A DNA stretch of 64,000 nucleotides, taken from assembly GCF_003150675.1 (NCBI RefSeq), contig NZ_QGGB01000002.1, positions 310,001 through 374,000 on the forward strand, in the 5' to 3' direction. Positions within the stretch are counted from its first letter, which is position 1. Each line of letters starts with the position of its first letter. The position numbers and the translations under genes were made by a program. Shown here piece after piece: positions 30,907 through 39,772 of this stretch. This stretch comes from Rhodohalobacter mucosus. Lineage in GTDB: Bacteria; Bacteroidota; Rhodothermia; Balneolales; Balneolaceae. The notes below the pieces were generated by a model. It searched no databases. It was not told the DNA's origin and worked only from the letters and a program-made list of their open reading frames with translations.

Positions 30907-32337
30907 TTAACCATGATTCAGAATCGTGGTTTTTACGGCTGTAACATCAAAGAGTGCCTCAAAGCCTTTTTCCCGGCCGAAACCGCTCTTCTTCATTCCG
31001 CCAAAGGGGAGCTCTACTCCACCGCCTGCCCCGTAACCGTTCACATACACCTGTCCGGCCTTAATAGCGTTCGCAACGCGGTGGGCCCTGCCAAAATTGC
31101 GGGTCCAAACGGCAGCCACCAATCCGTATTCCACATTGTTTGCAATCTCTATCGCTTCCCTTTCATCTTTGAAGGGGATAACGGTCAAAACCGGCCCGAA
31201 TACTTCATTCTGTGCAATGCTGCTGTCGTTGCTTACATGACTGAGCAGGGTAGGCGGGTAATAATATCCGTTTTCTTTAGGAAGCGCTGACTGGGCCATT
31301 ACGCGTGCCCCTTCCTGTTTTGCATTTTCTACAAACTCTTCCACTCTTTTTAACTGTTTTTTATTGATTATCGGTCCAACATCCGGATCCGATTCAGCAG
31401 GAGCCACTTTCAGGTTCCTGAACCTGTTGGCCAGCTCATCCACCACGGCATCATGAACCGTATCCTGCACAACAAGTCTGGACCCTGCCGAGCATGTCTG
31501 TCCTGCGTTCTGTATGATTGCATTCACAATAACAGGCATCGCAGCTTCCATATCCGCGTCCTCAAACAGAACCTGGGGAGACTTGCCGCCAAGCTCCAGA
31601 AGCGTGGGACGTATATGTTCTGCAGAATGCTTCATTACCTCAATACCCACCCGGGGAGAGCCTGTAAATGCCATGTGATCAATTCCCGGATGGCGGGCAA
31701 GCGCATCGCCGGCCTCTTCGCCCTTTCCGGTAACCAGGTTCAGTACGCCGGCAGGAAATCCGGCTCCCTCAATGAGTTCAAACAGGCGCACCACCGACAA
31801 ACAGGCATCTTCGGCAGGTTTGAAAACGGTTGTATTCCCCGCAGCCAGGCTGGGGCCAAGAGTTCGCCCTGTCATCTGAAGCGGGTAGTTCCAGGGAATG
31901 ATGTGGCCAGTAACACCCAGGGGCACCCGATGTGTATAAACCGTATATCCGTTCCTGAACGGAATCGTCTCACCATGCAGTTTATCAGCAGCTCCCGCGT
32001 AAAATTCAAAATAACGGGCTGAGAGCTCTGCATCGGCACGAGCCTGTGTGATGGGTTTACCGGTATCAGCCGCTTCCAGTTCAGCAAGTTCTTCTGTATT
32101 GCGGTAAAGAATCTCTGCCGCTTTTGCCAGCATCTTGCCCCTCTCGGCCGCATCGGTTTCAGCCCAGGGCCCTTCGAAAGCGGTTTGTGCCGACCTTACC
32201 GCATGCTCGACATCCTCATGTCCGCTGCGGGCAATCTCTCCAATCTTTTTATCATACGAGGGATTGATCATATCCAGCGCTCCCAATGACCCTTCGACCC
32301 ATTTTCCATTGATAAAATTTTTCCCTTTGATTTTCAT
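30907..32337 (-). CDS. NAD(P)-dependent aldehyde dehydrogenase
   Basis: A 476-residue cytoplasmic enzyme of the ALDH superfamily, full length. Visible motifs are the cofactor segment (HIIPWNYPLQM), the general-base Glu in LLELGGKSPQ and the catalytic Cys282 in NAGQTCSAGSR; the C-terminal signature is PFGGMKKSGFGREKG. It oxidises an aldehyde to the acid with NAD+ or NADP+. The sequence resembles the betaine-aldehyde/gamma-aminobutyraldehyde branch, but the substrate cannot be fixed. The MaoC-like hydratase lies 240 bp upstream on the same strand, so the two may share a carboxylic-acid/acyl-CoA pathway. Confidence 0.94.
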   Translation of the reverse strand: MKIKGKNFINGKWVEGSLGALDMINPSYDKKIGEIARSGHEDVEHAVRSAQTAFEGPWAETDAAERGKMLAKAAEILYRNTEELAELEAADTGKPITQARADAELSARYFEFYAGAADKLHGETIPFRNGYTVYTHRVPLGVTGHIIPWNYPLQMTGRTLGPSLAAGNTTVFKPAEDACLSVVRLFELIEGAGFPAGVLNLVTGKGEEAGDALARHPGIDHMAFTGSPRVGIEVMKHSAEHIRPTLLELGGKSPQVLFEDADMEAAMPVIVNAIIQNAGQTCSAGSRLVVQDTVHDAVVDELANRFRNLKVAPAESDPDVGPIINKKQLKRVEEFVENAKQEGARVMAQSALPKENGYYYPPTLLSHVSNDSSIAQNEVFGPVLTVIPFKDEREAIEIANNVEYGLVAAVWTRNFGRAHRVANAIKAGQVYVNGYGAGGGVELPFGGMKKSGFGREKGFEALFDVTAVKTTILNHG

Positions 32338-32577
32338 GGCATCTCCTGTTCAATTTTTATTACAACTTCAATGAGCGACGTGACTTCAATATAAAAGAAA
32401 GTTGAAGAGTACTCCTCCGTCACTTTAGGGTGGTAAACGGGGGTTCTTAACCGAGGGTTGAACCGTAGTGAATTGTACAGCAAAACTTAACGATTTGAAC
32501 CAAATCAACGCTCAGTCCCAAAGTGGGACTTTATCGGTTCATTGCCTTATATCGAATTCACAAGTCGTACCAAAATT

Positions 32578-33426
32578 TCAGGTCCATGAATAGGACCAGT
32601 TCACATCCGCTTTCATTGCCAGTTTTCCTTCGGGGCCGGTTACACGGAGAGCTTCCGTAAAGTTGTCGATACTTTTTCCACCTATAGAGATTTGTTCGCC
32701 CAGGTATACCGGGCCAACCGATCTGTATTCGATGGATGTGATCACTTTGCCGTCGTGCTTGCTTCTGAAGGAATCCAGCATCAGCAGCAGTAGAAAGGGA
32801 GCATGAATAAGCGGGTTTGGATATCCTTCAACCTCGCGTGCATACTCCTGATCGTAGTGAATGCGATGACTGTTCCACGTAACAGCTGAAAATCTGAATA
32901 GCTGCAGTGCATCGGGCCTTGTCAGTTTTTTCCAGTCCGGATCCAGGTCCATAGGATCGGTCCGGATGGGATGTGCACCTTTTTCATTCTCTTCCCTGAA
33001 AACATACTCCTGATCTTCATCAATGGCTAAAGCTCCCTTTTGGCTTACCTGGTGCTTCAGCCTGACAAAACAGAGTTTACCGGATGAACCCTCTTTTTCA
33101 CTCACGTCAATGAGCGTCGATTTCTTTTCGGCCGGGCTTCCTGTTATAAGTGGTTTTCTGAAAACCAGTTTCCCGCCTGCCCACATTCTTCTCGGCAGGT
33201 CGCAAGGTGGTATAAGACCGTGATTTCGAGGATTCCCGCTGACGCCCAGTTCAGAATTGGGCAGCGGAGCGTGGAAAAATGCCCAGTGTGCACACGTAGA
33301 GAGTTCGCTGCCGTGTCCGATATCGGAAGGGTTATGATTTAACATCTCCTCAAAGCGCTGCAGCTGCTCAGGCGCCATGGAATCACTCAGATTTTCCGAT
33401 TTACCTTTCCATTCTTCTGCATTCAT
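32578..33426 (-). CDS. MaoC/FAS1-like dehydratase family protein (mesaconyl-C4-CoA hydratase-like)
   Basis: A 282-residue protein of two hot-dog halves. The second half carries FRFSAVTWNSHRIHYDQEYAREVEGYPNPLIHAPF, the hydratase motif with catalytic His and Asp-like residues seen in 3-methylfumaryl-CoA/mesaconyl-C4-CoA hydratases. The first half has SDIGHGSELSTCAHWAFF and PRRMWAGGKLVF. The likely reaction is hydration of an enoyl-CoA-type substrate. The ATG at 33424-33426 is chosen because AGAAGG lies nine bases upstream; a longer frame adds 14 residues without support. The substrate is not determined. Confidence 0.82.
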   Translation of the reverse strand: MNAEEWKGKSENLSDSMAPEQLQRFEEMLNHNPSDIGHGSELSTCAHWAFFHAPLPNSELGVSGNPRNHGLIPPCDLPRRMWAGGKLVFRKPLITGSPAEKKSTLIDVSEKEGSSGKLCFVRLKHQVSQKGALAIDEDQEYVFREENEKGAHPIRTDPMDLDPDWKKLTRPDALQLFRFSAVTWNSHRIHYDQEYAREVEGYPNPLIHAPFLLLLMLDSFRSKHDGKVITSIEYRSVGPVYLGEQISIGGKSIDNFTEALRVTGPEGKLAMKADVNWSYSWT

Positions 33427-33538
33427 ATACGTGTGCCTTCTACTGGTGTCCTGGCGTGCAAACTGCACTTAACATCCAAAAATGATATGCCTGAGGAGTA
33501 CCCCTGCTATGCATTCATTTTAAATAATCTATCCGGGC

Positions 33539-33904
33539 TTATTCCGGATTCTTCTGCTGGTTGTTCATCATCTCCTGCATTTTGGAAGAGTCGACGAACT
33601 GCAGCTGATTGCTGAGTGAGGTTTGAAGTTCTTCAACATCGTCATCACTCAAAATTTCCGACAGGTCTTCGATTCCAACTTTTATCAGAAGGTTATAGAT
33701 CATTCGGTTAAACAGCATCTGATGCGCTGCTGATGAGAGCTGCATCAGCTGTTCCTGGGGAACCTGGGCTCCGCTGAGTTTAATCTTATTGAATACAGGT
33801 TCAAGCATCTGCTCCATCTTCTTGCTGAGCTGCTTCTCCAATTCTCCCGCATCCTTATTTTCCTTACTTGTAACCTCTTTGCCCGATGGATCAACTAACT
33901 TCAT
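33539..33904 (-). CDS. Small hypothetical protein, helical
   Basis: A 121-residue, charged, mainly helical protein without signal peptide or membrane segment (MKLVDPSGKEVTSKENKDAGE ... VEELQTSLSNQLQFVDSSKMQEMMNNQQKNPE). No family is recognised. Coding character is good: no low complexity, a normal ATG start and a gene-like amino-acid mix. It is 112 bp upstream of the MaoC-like gene on the same strand and divergent from the S9 peptidase at 34103. Confidence 0.65.
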   Translation of the reverse strand: MKLVDPSGKEVTSKENKDAGELEKQLSKKMEQMLEPVFNKIKLSGAQVPQEQLMQLSSAAHQMLFNRMIYNLLIKVGIEDLSEILSDDDVEELQTSLSNQLQFVDSSKMQEMMNNQQKNPE

Positions 33905-34102
33905 GTATCTGTTTGTTTTTAGAATTCAATTGTTGTTTTATTTCATAACACATAAGATAAGGCTTACAATTCCGGATCGGAAAAAATGCCTTTCAGCTAG
34001 CCTAAAGGGGTACCAAATGGAAAATCTTGTAAAGCATAAGTGCATTCCACCTCTCCGTTTCAGATATTGTCAGGTCTGATAACTATAAACCACCACATCA
34101 TT

Positions 34103-36463
34103 ATGAATCTACGCAGTCTACTATCACCGCTGTCGATAATCGTTCTTTTAACGTTTATCACTTTTTTATCCGGAACCGCGCAAGCACAGGAACGGCCAAA
34201 TTTTGAGCTTGCAGAACGATTTACCGGGGATAATATGCAGAAAATGACAGGAAGCACCAATCTGCGTGCCAACTGGATTGAAGACCAGGAACAGTTTTGG
34301 TACGAGTGGGAAGATGCAGGCGGAACTCGCTGGATGTACGTTGATGCCGCACGTCAGCAGGTGCGCCCTTTGTTCGATCGCGAAAGAATGGCCGCTGAGC
34401 TGTCAGAAGAGTTTAACCGCGGATTTGACTCAAATAATCTGGAATTGCGTGGGTTTGATTACGATACGGACCGCGAACTGTTCACATTTCATGTAGACAG
34501 TATCGAGTTCAAGTACTATGTAGATAACAACCAACTGGTGAAAGGCGACTCGCTGGAAGCTGAAACGCGCGAACCATGGGCTACCTATTCGCCCGACAGT
34601 ACATGGATTGCCTTTGCCCGTGAACACGACCTCTATGTGATGAGAGCCGATGATCCCGACAGCAATGAAATCCGTCTTACCGAAGACGGCGAACGATGGT
34701 ACAGCTTTCAGGCAGATCATGGAGACACTACATCCACCGAGCGTCTCCGCAGCCGGGCCAACTGGTTTGAAGACTCAGAAAAACTATATGTGAAACGTCA
34801 GGATTGGCGGGATGTCGATGAGCTTTGGGTAATCAACAACCTGGAAGAACGTCCGGAGCTTGAGACCTATAAATACGCTATGCCGGGTGAAGAAGATCAC
34901 TACCAGGATGAAATTCTGGTGTTTGACATGGAGTCCAAAGAGCACATAAGGCTCGACACCGACAAATGGCCGGATCAGTCGCTTGGAGGGGCCTACTTCA
35001 GCGGTGGTGGCATTTTTGAAACCGAAACATCCGACTACCTATATATTCTGCGGCGTACCCGTACCTGGGATGAAATTGACGTGCTGAAAGCCAATACCAC
35101 CACGGGTGAGGTGGAGGTTCTGTGGTCTGAGACCAGCAAGCCCTACTTCAACACACGCTATGCGCAGCTGGCAATTATCAATGAGGGCGAGGAGTATATC
35201 TGGTGGAGTGAGCGGACCGGATGGGGCCAGCTTTACCGGTACGACAGCGAAGGCAATATGCGGAACCGCATCACAACCGGGCACTTTATGGTTGGCGACA
35301 TCGCTGCTATAGATACCACGGCACAGACCATCTATTTCCAGGGGTACGGAGCTGAAGAGGATCGCAATCCCTATCATGCACACTACTACAAAGTCAATTT
35401 TGACGGCTCCGGCCAGCAGCTGGTCACGCCTGAGAATGCAAATCACTCGGTGTCCATGAGCGACTCAAGGCGCTATTTTGTGGACAGTTTTTCCCGTCCC
35501 GACCTGCCGCCGAAAGCTGTGCTTCGCGATAACCGAGGCCGGGAGGTTCTTCAGCTCGAAGAGACCGATCTGACCAGAATGTTTGATGCAGGATACAATC
35601 TGCCCGAACTCTTCTCCGTAAAGGCTGCCGACGGGGTAACCGATCTGTACGGAGTGATGTGGAAACCTTCCGATTTTGATCCTGAGAAAGAGTACCCGGT
35701 TATCTCCTACGTCTATCCGGGTCCGCAGGTAGAGCCCTACCCTAGATCTTTCTCCATCGGTGGATCCGCGGCCCGCGCTCACGCACTCTCGCAGGTTGGA
35801 TTTGTGGTGGTAGCCATGGGGAACCGAGGCGGCAGCCCGCTCCGCGAGAAATGGTATCACAACTACGGCCATGGAAACCTTCGCGACTATGCACTGGCCG
35901 ATAACCGATACGGCATTGAACAGCTGGGAGCCCTACACTCTTATATTGACCTCGACCGTGTGGGAATCTATGGGCATTCGGGAGGAGGTTTTATGAGTAC
36001 GGCCGCGCTGCTTTCCCACCCTGATTTCTTCAAGGTGGCAGTGTCCTCCGCCGGTAACCATGACAACAATGTCTATAACATCTGGTGGAGTGAGGTCCAT
36101 CACGGGGTTGAGGCAAAAACCGATTCCGTAACCGTGACCAATGAAGAAGGCGAAGAGGTTAAGGAAGAGCGTACCACCTTCAGCTCGCGCATTCCGTCAA
36201 ATTCGGAGCTTGCATCCAACTTGCAGGGACGCCTGCTGCTGGTTCACGGTGAAATGGACAACAATGTTCACCCGGCAAACACCTACCGCCTGGCGGACGC
36301 ACTGCTTCGCGAGGGCAAACGGTTTGATATGATGATCTTTCCGGAGGCACGTCACGGATTCGGGCGATATTCAGACTACTTTGAGCGGATGCTGTGGGAC
36401 TATTTTGCGGAGCACCTGATGGGTTACTATCCGACTGAGATTGATTACAACCTGCCGGATTAA
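34103..36463 (+). CDS. S9 family peptidase, dipeptidyl-peptidase IV-like, secreted
   Basis: A 786-residue exported enzyme. I begin at the ATG at 34103, which gives the signal MNLRSLLSPLSIIVLLTFITFLSGTAQAQ; the frame extends 21 codons further upstream with no signal character. A DPP-IV-type propeller (about 50-520) precedes an alpha/beta-hydrolase domain. The catalytic residues are Ser626 (GHSGGGFM), Asp in HGEMDNNVHPANT and His in EARHGFGRY. It should release dipeptides from Xaa-Pro or Xaa-Ala N-termini. A paralogue follows at 36684, separated by a decamer repeat and a terminator. Confidence 0.93.
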   Translation: MNLRSLLSPLSIIVLLTFITFLSGTAQAQERPNFELAERFTGDNMQKMTGSTNLRANWIEDQEQFWYEWEDAGGTRWMYVDAARQQVRPLFDRERMAAELSEEFNRGFDSNNLELRGFDYDTDRELFTFHVDSIEFKYYVDNNQLVKGDSLEAETREPWATYSPDSTWIAFAREHDLYVMRADDPDSNEIRLTEDGERWYSFQADHGDTTSTERLRSRANWFEDSEKLYVKRQDWRDVDELWVINNLEERPELETYKYAMPGEEDHYQDEILVFDMESKEHIRLDTDKWPDQSLGGAYFSGGGIFETETSDYLYILRRTRTWDEIDVLKANTTTGEVEVLWSETSKPYFNTRYAQLAIINEGEEYIWWSERTGWGQLYRYDSEGNMRNRITTGHFMVGDIAAIDTTAQTIYFQGYGAEEDRNPYHAHYYKVNFDGSGQQLVTPENANHSVSMSDSRRYFVDSFSRPDLPPKAVLRDNRGREVLQLEETDLTRMFDAGYNLPELFSVKAADGVTDLYGVMWKPSDFDPEKEYPVISYVYPGPQVEPYPRSFSIGGSAARAHALSQVGFVVVAMGNRGGSPLREKWYHNYGHGNLRDYALADNRYGIEQLGALHSYIDLDRVGIYGHSGGGFMSTAALLSHPDFFKVAVSSAGNHDNNVYNIWWSEVHHGVEAKTDSVTVTNEEGEEVKEERTTFSSRIPSNSELASNLQGRLLLVHGEMDNNVHPANTYRLADALLREGKRFDMMIFPEARHGFGRYSDYFERMLWDYFAEHLMGYYPTEIDYNLPD

Positions 36464-36471
36464 TCATCAAC

Positions 36472-36576
36472 TCAGCGAAAATCAGCGAAAATCTGCGAGA
36501 ACAAATAAAGCCAAATATTTGCTGAAAGGATTTCTCGCAGATTTGCGCAGATGAATCGCAGAGTCACGCAGATTTT
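36472..36576. repeat. Decamer repeats forming an inverted pair
   Basis: TCAGCGAAAA occurs twice in tandem (36472-36491), followed by TCTGCGAGAA (36492-36501). The second half contains CGCAGA(T) four times at 36536, 36546, 36557 and 36567, that is, spaced 10, 11 and 10 bp. AAATCTGCGAGAA is complementary to TTCTCGCAGATTT (36532-36544), so a hairpin can form. A shorter relative sits at 43065-43096. Confidence 0.8.
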
Positions 36577-36580
36577 TCGA

Positions 36581-36616
36581 ACCCCTTGCCCATCATGGCA
36601 TGGGGTTTTTTATTTT
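36581..36616 (+). terminator. Rho-independent terminator after the S9 peptidase
   Basis: ACCCCTTGCC pairs with GGCATGGGGT (one T-T mismatch) around a CATCAT loop, followed by five T residues. Confidence 0.85.
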
Positions 36617-36683
36617 CTGCTTGCCCGATTGAACAAAAACCGTCAATTTCACCACTGCAACCACTAACATCATTATCAGATTC

Positions 36684-39029
36684 ATGAATAAAGGGCTTCT
36701 ACTCACCGCACTGTTTTTCATTTTCACACTTAGCGGGTGTGCGTCTACAGAAAACGTTCAAACCGCAACTCCGGCTGCTGAACCGGAGACGGAACGGGTT
36801 TCGGCCGCCGATTACGAACGTGCGGAACAGATGCTTAGCTGGAACCTTTCCGGCAAAGTGCATGGGCAAAGAGTGAGCCCGCAATGGATCGATTCGGATA
36901 CCTTCTGGTATCGCGTAAGAACCCCCGAAGGAGCCCTTTATAAAATAACCGATGCAGCATCCCGAACAACGGTCAGGGCATTTGATCACGAGCGGCTTGC
37001 CGCCGCCATTCAGGAGTATACCGGTACGGAACAGAGTGCCGTAAATCTCCCCCTCCAGAACCTGAGCTTTTCAAATGACCTTGACACAATCCGGTTTACA
37101 CACTCGGGAAACATTGTGGCTTGTTCTATTGAGTCCTACACATGCGAAGAGGAGAGCGCTGCCCCTGAGGAACCCTCCAACTCGGTGCTTTCACCCGACG
37201 GTACCAAAGCTGTGTACATAAAGGATTATAACCTTTGGGTAAAAGACCTGATTACGGGTGAAGAGACTCAGCTTACAACCGATGGCGTTCAGCATTACGG
37301 CTATGGCATCAACAACCAGGGCTGGAACCGGTCGGATACGCCGATCGTAAAATGGTCGCCCGATTCGGATAAGCTTGCCACCTACCGCCTGGATGAACGC
37401 GGTGTGGAGATGATGACGCTCTGGAGAACGCAGGTGGGCCGTCCGGAAGCCGACATCTGGCCCTATGCGCTTCCCGGAGACTCTATTGTGCCGATGCTTG
37501 AGAGGGTTGTTCTTGATGTTGAAGAAGCAGGGTTTACGAAGCTGGACACACCTCCCTCCCATCAGCGAACATCGAACTGCTGCGGACTCGTCCGAAACGG
37601 CGAATGGGGTGATAATGAGTGGAGCGGGGATGGATCCAAACTCGCATTTGTGTCCACCTCCCGCGACTACAAAGAGGTCACGCTTTATCTGGCCGATGCA
37701 TTCACCGGCGAAGTTCGTCAGGTATACCATGAACGGGACGACATCTTTTTCGAGTCGAACCTCTCCTCAAGAGGCGTACCCAACTGGCGCGTGCTTCACA
37801 ATAGCAATGAGTTTATCTGGTTTACGCGAAAAGACAATTGGGGACATCTCTATCTGCACGACCTTGAAACAGGGAATCTGAAGAATCGCATCACGGAAGG
37901 TGAATGGAACGTGATGGATATCGTACGCGTGGACGAGGTGAACAGACAGATCTGGTTCACTGCGGTTGGGGTTGAGGGCGCATCCGATCCCTACCACGAG
38001 AAACTGATGAGGGCAAACTTTGACGGAAGCGGCCTGATAATGCTCACACAGGAGGATTTTCATCATGATGTGGACCTTAGTCCTGATGCAAACTACATAG
38101 TCTCCACTCATTCCGACTTCGAAACACCTCAGGTTTCCGTACTTCGAAATGAAGATGGGGAGATCCTGATGACGCTTGAAGAAGCGGACGCAACCGAGCT
38201 CTATGCAACCGGCTGGCAAGCACCACAATCATTTGTTACGAAAGGCCGCGACGGGGAAACCGACATTCACGGCATCATGTTTTTGCCGTCTAATTTCGAT
38301 CCGGACAAAAAGTACCCAATCGTTAACAGCATCTATCCGGGTCCTCAAACAGGCAGCATTGGCGGACGCGGTTTCTCCACATCACGCCGCGGGCAGGCGC
38401 ATGCGCTTGCCGAGCTCGGATTTGTCGTAGTACAGGTGGATGCCATGGGCACGCCATTCCGGTCGAGGGAGTTTCACACCGCCTATTACGGCGACATGAG
38501 CGACAACGGCCTGCCCGATCAGATTGCCGCCATGGAACAGCTTGCAGAACGCCATGATTTTATCGATATCGAACGCGCGGGCATGTACGGGCACTCAGGA
38601 GGCGGATTTGCCACGGCATCCGCCCTTTTTCAGTATCCGGACTTCTTCAAGGCAGGTGTTTCCAGCGCCGGAAATCACGACAATCGCGGATACACCTATT
38701 ACTGGGGTGAAAAATATCAGGGCCTGCTGGAAGAGACCGGTGATGGCGAGGATAGCTACACCAACCAGGCCAATCATCTCAAGGCAGAGAACCTGGAGGG
38801 CAAACTGCTGATTTCGTATGGCACTATGGACACCAACGTGCATCCGTCCATGACCCTGTTGGTGGTTAATGAACTGATCCGGCACAACAAGAATTTTGAG
38901 CTGATCGTGATGCCCAACCGCGGTCACGGGTTCGGCAATGAGCCCTACCACCTTAGAAGAACGTGGGACTTTTTTGTACGACATTTGAAAGGCGCTGAAC
39001 CGCCGGAAGGATACCGGATTATGAGATGA
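36684..39029 (+). CDS. S9 family peptidase, dipeptidyl-peptidase IV-like, lipid-anchored
   Basis: A 781-residue lipoprotein (signal LLLTALFFIFTLSGC, Cys about residue 19). The domain order is the same as in the upstream paralogue: propeller (about 45-520), then hydrolase. The catalytic Ser638 is in YGHSGGGFA, Asp is in SYGTMDTNVHPSM and His is in PNRGHGFG. Lipid anchoring, against free secretion of the paralogue, suggests a division between cell-bound and released activity. A CNCC-type segment (SNCCGLVRNGEWGDNEWSGDG) is an unusual cysteine pair in the propeller. The final codons (ATG AGA TGA) are already part of the heptad array that starts at 39022. Confidence 0.93.
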   Translation: MNKGLLLTALFFIFTLSGCASTENVQTATPAAEPETERVSAADYERAEQMLSWNLSGKVHGQRVSPQWIDSDTFWYRVRTPEGALYKITDAASRTTVRAFDHERLAAAIQEYTGTEQSAVNLPLQNLSFSNDLDTIRFTHSGNIVACSIESYTCEEESAAPEEPSNSVLSPDGTKAVYIKDYNLWVKDLITGEETQLTTDGVQHYGYGINNQGWNRSDTPIVKWSPDSDKLATYRLDERGVEMMTLWRTQVGRPEADIWPYALPGDSIVPMLERVVLDVEEAGFTKLDTPPSHQRTSNCCGLVRNGEWGDNEWSGDGSKLAFVSTSRDYKEVTLYLADAFTGEVRQVYHERDDIFFESNLSSRGVPNWRVLHNSNEFIWFTRKDNWGHLYLHDLETGNLKNRITEGEWNVMDIVRVDEVNRQIWFTAVGVEGASDPYHEKLMRANFDGSGLIMLTQEDFHHDVDLSPDANYIVSTHSDFETPQVSVLRNEDGEILMTLEEADATELYATGWQAPQSFVTKGRDGETDIHGIMFLPSNFDPDKKYPIVNSIYPGPQTGSIGGRGFSTSRRGQAHALAELGFVVVQVDAMGTPFRSREFHTAYYGDMSDNGLPDQIAAMEQLAERHDFIDIERAGMYGHSGGGFATASALFQYPDFFKAGVSSAGNHDNRGYTYYWGEKYQGLLEETGDGEDSYTNQANHLKAENLEGKLLISYGTMDTNVHPSMTLLVVNELIRHNKNFELIVMPNRGHGFGNEPYHLRRTWDFFVRHLKGAEPPEGYRIMR

Positions 39030-39182
39030 GCGATGGGCGATGTGAGATGAGTGACTTGTGATTGGCGACTGGCGACTGGCGACTAAGTGAATTTACATCT
39101 GAGATCGCATATCACCAGTCTCCGATCAGAGATCTGCTTCTCCCGTCTCACGTTTGACGTCTGACGTTCCAATACTCAAAAA
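39022..39182. repeat. Two-armed TC-anchored heptad array, 23 units
   Basis: An almost unbroken 7-bp lattice fills the gap. From 39022 to 39091 the TC lies on the minus strand (for example TCGCCAG, TCGCCAA, TCACAAG, TCTCACA, TCGCCCA). From 39098 to 39182 it lies on the plus strand (TCTGAGA, TCGCATA, TCACCAG, TCTCCGA, TCAGAGA, TCTGCTT, then after a 1-bp slip TCCCGTC, TCACGTT, TGACGTC, TGACGTT, CCAATAC, TCAAAAA). The switch is in the six bases 39092-39097. The array starts inside the last codons of the peptidase gene. Confidence 0.9.
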
Positions 39183-39248
39183 ATCCTCATTTGCGTGTAA
39201 CCGGGTAAAGCGACATTTTTGGATCGGATACAATCAAAAACCACTCGG

Positions 39249-39575
39249 ATGAGACACGCACTCCTCTTATTGATAATTACATTTGTTGCTTTTGGATGCA
39301 ATCGGGCCGGACAAGGGTTTACGAACAAACCCGGGAAGCAGATCACCGTAGAGCTGACGGGTTCCAATGTGATTCTGCTGGACGGCAAGGAGATTCATGT
39401 CAGTTATTTTGAGACCCAGATTGAGGAAATGGCCGCTGAATCCGAGCTCAAGGCAGACGTTACCATCCATCCGGATGCCGATATTGAGGTGATCCGGGCC
39501 ATGCAGCAGGTGCTTCGCCGCCATAGCTCCGATATTGTGTACGATTCGGAAAACAGCGATAGAGTGAATGAATAG
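39249..39575 (+). CDS. Small lipoprotein with an ExbD/TolR-like periplasmic domain
   Basis: A 108-residue lipoprotein (start at the ATG at 39249: MRHALLLLIITFVAFGC, lipobox Cys at residue 17). The mature part, ITVELTGSNVILLDGKEIHVSYFETQIEEMAAESELKADVTIHPDADIEVIRAMQQVLRRHSS (given here only in outline), follows the C-terminal periplasmic domain of ExbD/TolR: beta strands, LLDGK, then VTIHPDA and a helix. ExbD normally has an N-terminal transmembrane helix bearing the proton-conducting Asp. Here a lipid anchor replaces it, so it cannot be a proton channel subunit. The function is unknown. Confidence 0.75.
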   Translation: MRHALLLLIITFVAFGCNRAGQGFTNKPGKQITVELTGSNVILLDGKEIHVSYFETQIEEMAAESELKADVTIHPDADIEVIRAMQQVLRRHSSDIVYDSENSDRVNE

Positions 39576-39772
39576 GCCGCAAGAAGTCAGTCGGCTTGCG
39601 TAATATGGCCCAAGAACGCAACTCTCCTCTTTTATTTCGGCCGGTGAACAGCAATTTCACTTCTTCAGATAAACCAATACTGCAGCACGTTTATGACCTC
39701 TCTTTGCCATTTTTAAAAGTTCAAAAATCATTACCTTTTCCACGTCATCATAAGCTATTCAAATTTGGGTGC

